Assembly: GCF_027923225.1 (NCBI RefSeq)
Contig: NZ_BSDI01000020.1
Coordinates: 1-64,000 of the forward strand
Source: Phytohabitans aurantiacus
GTDB taxonomy: Bacteria; Actinomycetota; Actinomycetes; Mycobacteriales; Micromonosporaceae
DNA length: 64,000 nucleotides
Direction of reading: 5' to 3'
A model generated the notes under the pieces. That model was not told where the DNA came from and searched no databases. It saw only the letters and a program-made list of their open reading frames with translations. Positions 58,639-64,000 of the stretch are shown in pieces (position 1 is the stretch's first letter; every line of letters begins with the position of its first letter). The translations under genes were made by a program, and so were the position numbers.

Positions 58639-61600
58639 TTAGGGGCAGAGGAGGCGAGCCGCTGCCCAGTCGCCGTGGTCGGCGCCGTTGCCGTTGCCGC
58701 CGTCCGTCACGCGGAGCTCCAGCTGGGTGCCGCCGGTCACGTCCGCCACGATCCGCTCCGCCTCGGCGGCACCGGTCAGCACCCCGCTCGCCGCTCGCCG
58801 CACCCCGTCGACCCAGACCTCGAACGCGACCGAGCCGCTGTTGCCCATCTCGTCGTCGACGCCCACGTCGGCGCGGAATGACGTGCAGCCGGCCGGGATG
58901 TCGACCACGACGCGGGACGTCGCGTGCGCGCCGATGCCCTTCTCATAAACGGTGCCACCGATGGTGATCGGGCGGCCGTCGCCGGCGGGCTGCTCGGCGT
59001 TGCTCATGTCGCGTTCGACCGGGCCCCAGCCGTTCTCGGCGACCAGGAACGGCAGGTCGCTCACCCACCGCCCGCCCGCCGGCAGCGGGGCGCGCACGGT
59101 GGCGGTCGCCTCGACGGTGACCGGGAAGCCGTTCGATTGTGCGGTGACGGTGGCCGTCAGATCGTAGGCCCCGAAATCGGTGGACGCGGGTGCGGTCACG
59201 GTGAATTCCCTTGGGCCCGCGGGCGTGACGGTCCAACCTTCCGGCGCCGCCAGCGTGACCGCGACATCCCCAAGCGCGCAGCGCTCGGTGACGGCGACGG
59301 TCACGGGGTGCGGCTCGCCGGGGCGGATCTGGCCGTCCGTCGCCAACGCGACGTCCGGTGGGCAGGGCGCGGAGGCGCGGGAGTCCGGTACGCCGTCCGC
59401 ACGGACCTCGGAAGCGGAGAGCGGTCGCAAAACCAAGCTGTACTCGTGCGTCCGGGTCGGGGAGACGCGGTACTCGCTGAGCACCGAGTTGGGCGTCTCG
59501 CCCATGCCCGTCTCGCCGGCCGCCGCGTGCAGCGTGACCCAGCCGTTGTTGCGTACCAGCGGGAGCTGGAAGTCGTACTCGGCGCGAGCCAGCTCGTCGT
59601 ACGGTGTCACGCTCACGTCGATGTCGCCGCCGACGAGCAGGCCGCCCCGCCCGTCGTGCAGGGTCGCCCACCGCGCGCCGGTGTGGTTGCCGTACGCCTG
59701 TGGCCGCGAGTACCGGACGTACTCCTTGTCGACAGTGGTGCGCCACACGCCGGTGAACGCGCCACTCGACCGGTCGTTGTAGGTCTCATGTGGACCCTTG
59801 CCGTAGTAGGCGAACTGGCGCATCGAGTCGGGCACCTGGACCTGCACGCCGACCCGGGGCAGGTACGGCAGGCGGCTGGCGCCCGATCCGCGCGGCGTGA
59901 CCCGGTGGTCGAGCGTGATGGTGCCTCGCCCGTCGATCCGGTACCGCATGACCTGCTCGATCTCGAACGTAGCTGAGCCACGGGCGACGCTGCGCACCTC
60001 CACGACGGCGGAGCCGTCCACGGTGGACGATGTCACGCCCGTCACCGAGGTCTGGAGCCGGTCGAGGCCGAGCTGGTGCCAGATCTCCCGATCGGCGGTG
60101 CCCCAGCCGTACGTCTCGTTGCTGGTCGGCGGCCGGTACACGTCGAGCTGCGGGCCGGTGCGCAGCAGTTCCCGGCCGTCCGAGGCCATCGAGCTGAGCG
60201 TGCCGGTGGCGGTGTCGAACGTGTACCGCCAGCTCTTGCCGGACACGACGATCGTGTCGCCGTCGTTGGACAGGCGCGCGGTGCCGGTCGACGGCCGCTG
60301 TACGCCGGGCACCACGCGACCGCCCGCGTCGAACTCGTCCCAGCCGTACCGGAGGCCGTCGTCGCCGACCGCCTCGATCTGGAACCGGCGGGCGCGGTCG
60401 TGCGGGTTGGTCGACGGCGTGGGGATGCCGATCGACACGGTTTCGCCGGGGGAGAGGCGCAGGCGCCGGCTGCCGTCGCGAAGCGTGCGGTCGACCTCGA
60501 CGAGCTTCCAGCGCAGCGTCACGTCGAGCGCGCCAGCGGTCTGTTCATTGTGGACGCTGACCTTGCCATCGGCGGCGCGGGTGAACCGGATGGGGGCGTG
60601 TGCCCACGCCACCTCCACGGTCTCAGGCTGGAGGTACCGGTCGGTGCCGACCATGCCGTCGGTGCCGGAGAGGCTGATGCCCAGGCTGTCGAAGTCGCCC
60701 TTGTGCTCGACGCTGTCGAAGTCGAGGGCCAACGCTGCGGCCGGTGGTGTGGCCGAGGGCGGGACGGCGGCGCCATACACCCGTGCCCAGTCGACGGAGC
60801 CGCGGGCCAGCCGGGTGCGCAGGTCGTCCTGCTGTGTCTCGGCGTTGCGCCCGATGTTCACCTCGTAGAGGCCAGGGTCCAGGGTGCCGGTGCGGGCGGC
60901 GGTCGCCACCTCGACACCGTCGATGAACAGCTTCAGAGATGCGCCGTCGTACACGCCGGTGACCCGGTGCCACGCGTCGTACCAGTCGGCCGGCACCGGC
61001 GCGGCGACCGCGGCGAAGCCGGCGCCCGTGGTCACCCCGAACTCCAGCGTGGTCCGGTCGCGCATCTGGAGGGCGTACGCGCGGCCCTTGGTGACGATCG
61101 GGAAACTGCCCGCCCATTCGCCGGGCCGCACCCGCGCGTCGAGCGTCACGGCGCTGCCCGTGAAGTCGAGCCGGGGGTCGCGGAACGTGCTGACGAAGTC
61201 GTCCAGACTGGACAGTTCGAGGTTGCCGGACGCCACGGTGGGCTTGCCGACGAGGAACGCCTGGATGCCGTTGGGCGACGAGTCAGGCGTGAGATACAGG
61301 GGCTGCCGCAGGTTGGCCTCCGCCCAGTCCCAGATGAACCCGCCCTGCAGCGACGGGTACTGCCGGACCAGCGCCCAGAAGCGGTCGAAGTTGCCCAGGC
61401 TGTTGCCCATCGCGTGGGCGTACTCGCCGAAGACGATCGGGCGGGTGGCGGTGCGGCCGATCGACTCGACGTAACCCGGTGTCGGGTAGCGCGGCCCCCA
61501 GACGTCGGCGAAGGGAGCATCGCCGTTGGGGCTGTTGGACTGGTGGTACAGCAGCCGGGTCGGCTCGTTGGCGTCCGCCCACGTGGCCATCGCGAAGTGC

Positions 61601-63066
61601 GCGGTGCCCAGGCCCGCCTCGTTGCCGGTGTCCCAGATGATGACGCTCGGGTGGTTCTTGTCGCGGGCGACCATCGCCTGGAACCGGTCGGCGAACGCGG
61701 CCTGCCACTCGGGCCGGGAGGCGAGACAGTTGTTGGGGCAGTTCTCGTGCGAGTGCGTCTCGATGTCGACCTCGTCGGCGATCCACAGCCCTTCGCGGTT
61801 GGCGAGGTCGTAGAAGTACGGGTCCGAGGGGTAGTGCGAGGTGCGTACCGCGTTGATGTGCAGCTTCTTCATCAGCGCGACGTCGCGGCGCTGTGCCGCC
61901 CGGGTGACGTGCCGGCCGGTCTCCGGGTCGGTCTCGGCGCGGTTGGTGCCCTTGATGAGCACCCGCTGACCGTTGACGAGCATCTGAGCGTCCCGCACTT
62001 CCACTTCGCGGAAGCCGACCGCCTGCGCGGTGGTGTGCGTGACCCGGCCGTCCGGCCCGAGCAGCTCCAGCACCAGCGCGTACAGGTTGGGCGCGTCGGC
62101 GCTCCACTTCAGAGGGTTGGACACGGTGGCGGTGAGCGTGCCGGTGCCGGTCATCTCCAGAACGCGACGGCCGGCGCTGTTCAGCAGCGTCCCGCGCACC
62201 GTGTAGCCGTCGGCAGGGCCACCAACCGCCACCCGCGCCGTCAACACCGCATCCACATAGGACTCGTCGAGGTCGGTGGTGATGTACGCGTCGCGCAGGT
62301 ACGTCCGCGGCGTGCTGTACAGCCAGACGTCACGGAAGATGCCGCTGTAGCGCCACTGGTCGACGTCTTCCAGGTAGGCGCCGGAGCCCCAACGGTGCAC
62401 CTGCACGGCGACGCGGTTGGTGCCCGGGTGCGTGAAGTCGGTGACGTCGAACTCGGCTGGCGTGTACCCACCCTGGTCGTACCCGACGTACCGCCCGTTG
62501 ACCCACACGAAGTACCCGCTGGTGACGCCCTCGAAGCGCAGGAGGCTCCGCCGGCCCGACCACGACGGCGCCACCTGGAACGTGCGGACGTAGGCACCGG
62601 TGGGGTTGACGTCGCGCGGGACCCGCGGTGGGTCGTCGGGCCAGATCTCCTCGGGAATGTTGCGGAACATCGGGTGGTCGACGAAGTCGGACTGCCACGT
62701 GTGCGGCACGGAGGCGGTGGGCCAGCCTGATACGTCGTACTCGGCGGCGTGGAAGCCGGCCGGCAGGTCACCGGGGCGGTCGGCGATGGTGAGCTTCCAG
62801 TCGCCGTTGAGCGAGGCGGTCCACGGCGACCGAACACTGTGGTCGGTGATGTCAGCGGCGGCGGTGCGGGCGTCCGCGTACGGGCGAAGGAGCGCGTGCG
62901 GCTGCTCCTGTCCCTCGCCGGTCATGCCGGGATCGTCGAGGTACCGGTAGACGTCGTCCACTGTGACCGGCCCGGAGGCCGGTGACGGTGCCGCGCTGGC
63001 GGGCGCGCCGCCGGGCCACAGCAGGACCGTGATCGCTAGGGAAGCCAGCACAGCACGGCGCGACAT
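58639..63066 (-). CDS. Secreted GH2 beta-galactosidase-like enzyme with LamG insert and NPCBM
   Basis: A 1475-residue extracellular enzyme. A signal peptide (~1-25) is followed by the GH2 sugar-binding domain (~70-250; NGDWKLTIADRPGDLPAGF, NPTGAYVRTFQV, GYFVWVNGRYVGYDQG), the immunoglobulin-like domain and the TIM barrel. The acid/base is E483 (DTGNEAGLG) and the nucleophile E548 (FGEYAHAMGNS). A LamG/concanavalin-like sandwich (~625-770; YDAWHRVTGVYDGASLKLFIDGVEV) is inserted before the C-terminal LacZ domain 5 (~905-1190). A NEW3-type beta domain (~1240-1325) and an NPCBM (~1335-1475) end it. ATG with GGGAGG 6 nt upstream. Predicted to release galactose from plant or microbial glycans. Confidence 0.9.
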   Translation of the reverse strand: MSRRAVLASLAITVLLWPGGAPASAAPSPASGPVTVDDVYRYLDDPGMTGEGQEQPHALLRPYADARTAAADITDHSVRSPWTASLNGDWKLTIADRPGDLPAGFHAAEYDVSGWPTASVPHTWQSDFVDHPMFRNIPEEIWPDDPPRVPRDVNPTGAYVRTFQVAPSWSGRRSLLRFEGVTSGYFVWVNGRYVGYDQGGYTPAEFDVTDFTHPGTNRVAVQVHRWGSGAYLEDVDQWRYSGIFRDVWLYSTPRTYLRDAYITTDLDESYVDAVLTARVAVGGPADGYTVRGTLLNSAGRRVLEMTGTGTLTATVSNPLKWSADAPNLYALVLELLGPDGRVTHTTAQAVGFREVEVRDAQMLVNGQRVLIKGTNRAETDPETGRHVTRAAQRRDVALMKKLHINAVRTSHYPSDPYFYDLANREGLWIADEVDIETHSHENCPNNCLASRPEWQAAFADRFQAMVARDKNHPSVIIWDTGNEAGLGTAHFAMATWADANEPTRLLYHQSNSPNGDAPFADVWGPRYPTPGYVESIGRTATRPIVFGEYAHAMGNSLGNFDRFWALVRQYPSLQGGFIWDWAEANLRQPLYLTPDSSPNGIQAFLVGKPTVASGNLELSSLDDFVSTFRDPRLDFTGSAVTLDARVRPGEWAGSFPIVTKGRAYALQMRDRTTLEFGVTTGAGFAAVAAPVPADWYDAWHRVTGVYDGASLKLFIDGVEVATAARTGTLDPGLYEVNIGRNAETQQDDLRTRLARGSVDWARVYGAAVPPSATPPAAALALDFDSVEHKGDFDSLGISLSGTDGMVGTDRYLQPETVEVAWAHAPIRFTRAADGKVSVHNEQTAGALDVTLRWKLVEVDRTLRDGSRRLRLSPGETVSIGIPTPSTNPHDRARRFQIEAVGDDGLRYGWDEFDAGGRVVPGVQRPSTGTARLSNDGDTIVVSGKSWRYTFDTATGTLSSMASDGRELLRTGPQLDVYRPPTSNETYGWGTADREIWHQLGLDRLQTSVTGVTSSTVDGSAVVEVRSVARGSATFEIEQVMRYRIDGRGTITLDHRVTPRGSGASRLPYLPRVGVQVQVPDSMRQFAYYGKGPHETYNDRSSGAFTGVWRTTVDKEYVRYSRPQAYGNHTGARWATLHDGRGGLLVGGDIDVSVTPYDELARAEYDFQLPLVRNNGWVTLHAAAGETGMGETPNSVLSEYRVSPTRTHEYSLVLRPLSASEVRADGVPDSRASAPCPPDVALATDGQIRPGEPHPVTVAVTERCALGDVAVTLAAPEGWTVTPAGPREFTVTAPASTDFGAYDLTATVTAQSNGFPVTVEATATVRAPLPAGGRWVSDLPFLVAENGWGPVERDMSNAEQPAGDGRPITIGGTVYEKGIGAHATSRVVVDIPAGCTSFRADVGVDDEMGNSGSVAFEVWVDGVRRAASGVLTGAAEAERIVADVTGGTQLELRVTDGGNGNGADHGDWAAARLLCP

Positions 63067-63160
63067 CGACAGCCTCCCGAACTCGGATCACACAGACCCG
63101 AACACAGCCCGACAACTCCGCACCCTTCCTAACATTAATCGGGACCCATATTCAAGGGGT

Positions 63161-64000
63161 TCACATAAGGTCGACGACGGCTATCGAGCCCTCGACCAGG
63201 CTGCCGAGGTAGAGCCGCCCGCCGTGCTCGCGTACCCCGGTGACCAAGTGGTACTTGTCGCCGGCACCCTGCAGGTCGGCGACCACCCGCCCGGAGTCGT
63301 CGACGGCCATCGCCCACGCTGTGCGCACCGGCTGCGGCTGCAGGCGTTCGGGCAGCGCCCAGACCGTCCGGCGGATCAGCGGCGTGCGAGCGTGCGCCCA
63401 GTCGAGTACGCGGTTGCGGGGGCTGCCGATGGCGATCCAGATCCGGCCGTCTGATCCCGTGCTCAGGTTGTCGGGAAACCCGGGCAGGTTGTCGACGAGC
63501 GTGTCCCGCTGCCCCGCCCGCGCCCCGGTCAACCACAGTCGCGTGAGCCGGTACGCGCCGGTCTCGGCGACGACCACAAAGGACTCGTCGGCCGCCAGTG
63601 CCACGCCATTGGCGAACTGCAACCCGTCGAGCAGTACGTCGACCGCCCCGTCGGGCGTGCGGCGCAGCAGCCGCCCGGTGCCGGAGTGCTCCATCAGGTC
63701 GCCCCGCCAGTACGCGAGCGGGAAGCGGCGCGTGGAGTCGCTGAAGTACACGGTGCCGTCAGCCGCGATCGCGGCGTTGTTGCACACCGTGAGGGCGTCT
63801 CCGGCCGGTACGAGGGTAGCCATCTTTCGCGATGCCGGGTCGACGTGCAGCAGCCCGCGATAGGCGTCGCAGACCAGCAGCGTGCCGTCCGCGGCGATCT
63901 CGATGCCGAGCGGCCGCCCGCCCGTCTCGGCGACGACCTGCGGGGGCCCGGAGGACGGGAGCGCGAGGATGCGACCGTCCTCCAGGCCGGTGTAGAGCGT
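63161..64000 (-). CDS. Strictosidine-synthase/SMP-30-like beta-propeller protein (5' end beyond window)
   Basis: The C-terminal 279 residues of a six-bladed beta-propeller protein; the start lies beyond 64000. Repeated blade motifs (LGIEIAADGTLLVCDAY, CNNAAIAADGTVYFSDSTRRF, FANGVALAADESFVVVAETG, FPDNLSTGSDGRIWIAIGSPRN, YLGSLVEGSIAVVDL) match the strictosidine synthase-like branch of the SMP-30/gluconolactonase group. In bacteria these are probable lactonases or hydrolases; no metal-site claim is made for the missing part. The stop is about 95 bp upstream of the GH2 gene on the same strand. Confidence 0.82.
   Translation of the reverse strand, partial: TLYTGLEDGRILALPSSGPPQVVAETGGRPLGIEIAADGTLLVCDAYRGLLHVDPASRKMATLVPAGDALTVCNNAAIAADGTVYFSDSTRRFPLAYWRGDLMEHSGTGRLLRRTPDGAVDVLLDGLQFANGVALAADESFVVVAETGAYRLTRLWLTGARAGQRDTLVDNLPGFPDNLSTGSDGRIWIAIGSPRNRVLDWAHARTPLIRRTVWALPERLQPQPVRTAWAMAVDDSGRVVADLQGAGDKYHLVTGVREHGGRLYLGSLVEGSIAVVDLM

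Overview
The window is high-GC DNA with GTG, ATG and occasional TTG starts, many 4-bp stop/start overlaps, apparent leaderless promoters and actinobacterial gene orders (valS-folC-DUF4233 with ndk nearby; B12-radical SAM/DUF2344/RNase E-G/rplU/rpmA/obgE). It fits a soil-type actinobacterium, most likely Micromonosporaceae; that placement is an inference from gene order and style, not a database match.

Layout. 0-20 kb and on to 21.8 kb is core genome: the 3' end of a 5S rRNA, valS, folC, a DUF4233 membrane protein, ndk, ileS behind a translational T-box leader, a predicted 4Fe-4S (6-4) photolyase-like protein, a two-gene radical SAM/DUF2344 unit, RNase E/G, ribosomal proteins bL21 and bL27, and Obg. 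Two paralogous membrane-anchored proteins (near 0.5 and 13 kb) share a Cys-Gly-Trp-Ala-Asp-His-Gly motif. 21.8-26 kb is a repeat-rich gap followed by two translationally coupled secreted polysaccharide-degrading enzymes, each carrying a CBM2. 26-29 kb holds a branched-chain aminotransferase divergent from a MocR-type regulator, plus a small heptad-repeat protein.

29-46 kb is the most interesting block, a catabolic island. A LacI regulator faces a copper amine oxidase across a perfect 20-bp palindrome. Behind the oxidase run an oligopeptide-type ABC transporter, a NylC-like Ntn hydrolase, a PaiB-like flavin protein and a C45 acyltransferase/hydrolase. Next come an omega-aminotransferase and a glutaryl-CoA dehydrogenase, divergent from an aldehyde dehydrogenase, a class III CoA-transferase and a GntR/FCD regulator. 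Together these could import an amide or peptide-like compound, hydrolyse it, and take a C5 diamine or omega-amino acid through glutarate and glutaryl-CoA to crotonyl-CoA.

45.7-58.2 kb is an exopolysaccharide locus: a flippase-like membrane protein fused in frame to a Tat-signal beta-helix protein, a Wzy/ligase-like polymerase, three GT4 glycosyltransferases, an LCP-family ligase, and a WbaP-type initiating phosphosugar transferase, plus two membrane-anchored proteins of unknown function. 58.6-64 kb has a 1475-residue secreted GH2 beta-galactosidase-like enzyme and a 5'-truncated strictosidine-synthase/SMP-30-like protein.

Three families of intergenic repeats lie between these genes: (A) a 52-54 bp palindrome at gene 3' ends, often supplying the stop codon (5 copies); (B) a GATCAAGGGCGAA hairpin (6970, 7497, 22 kb and 58.5 kb); and (C) a roughly 70-90 bp element always found as an inverted pair (three loci). 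No CRISPR array, complete insertion sequence or tRNA was seen.
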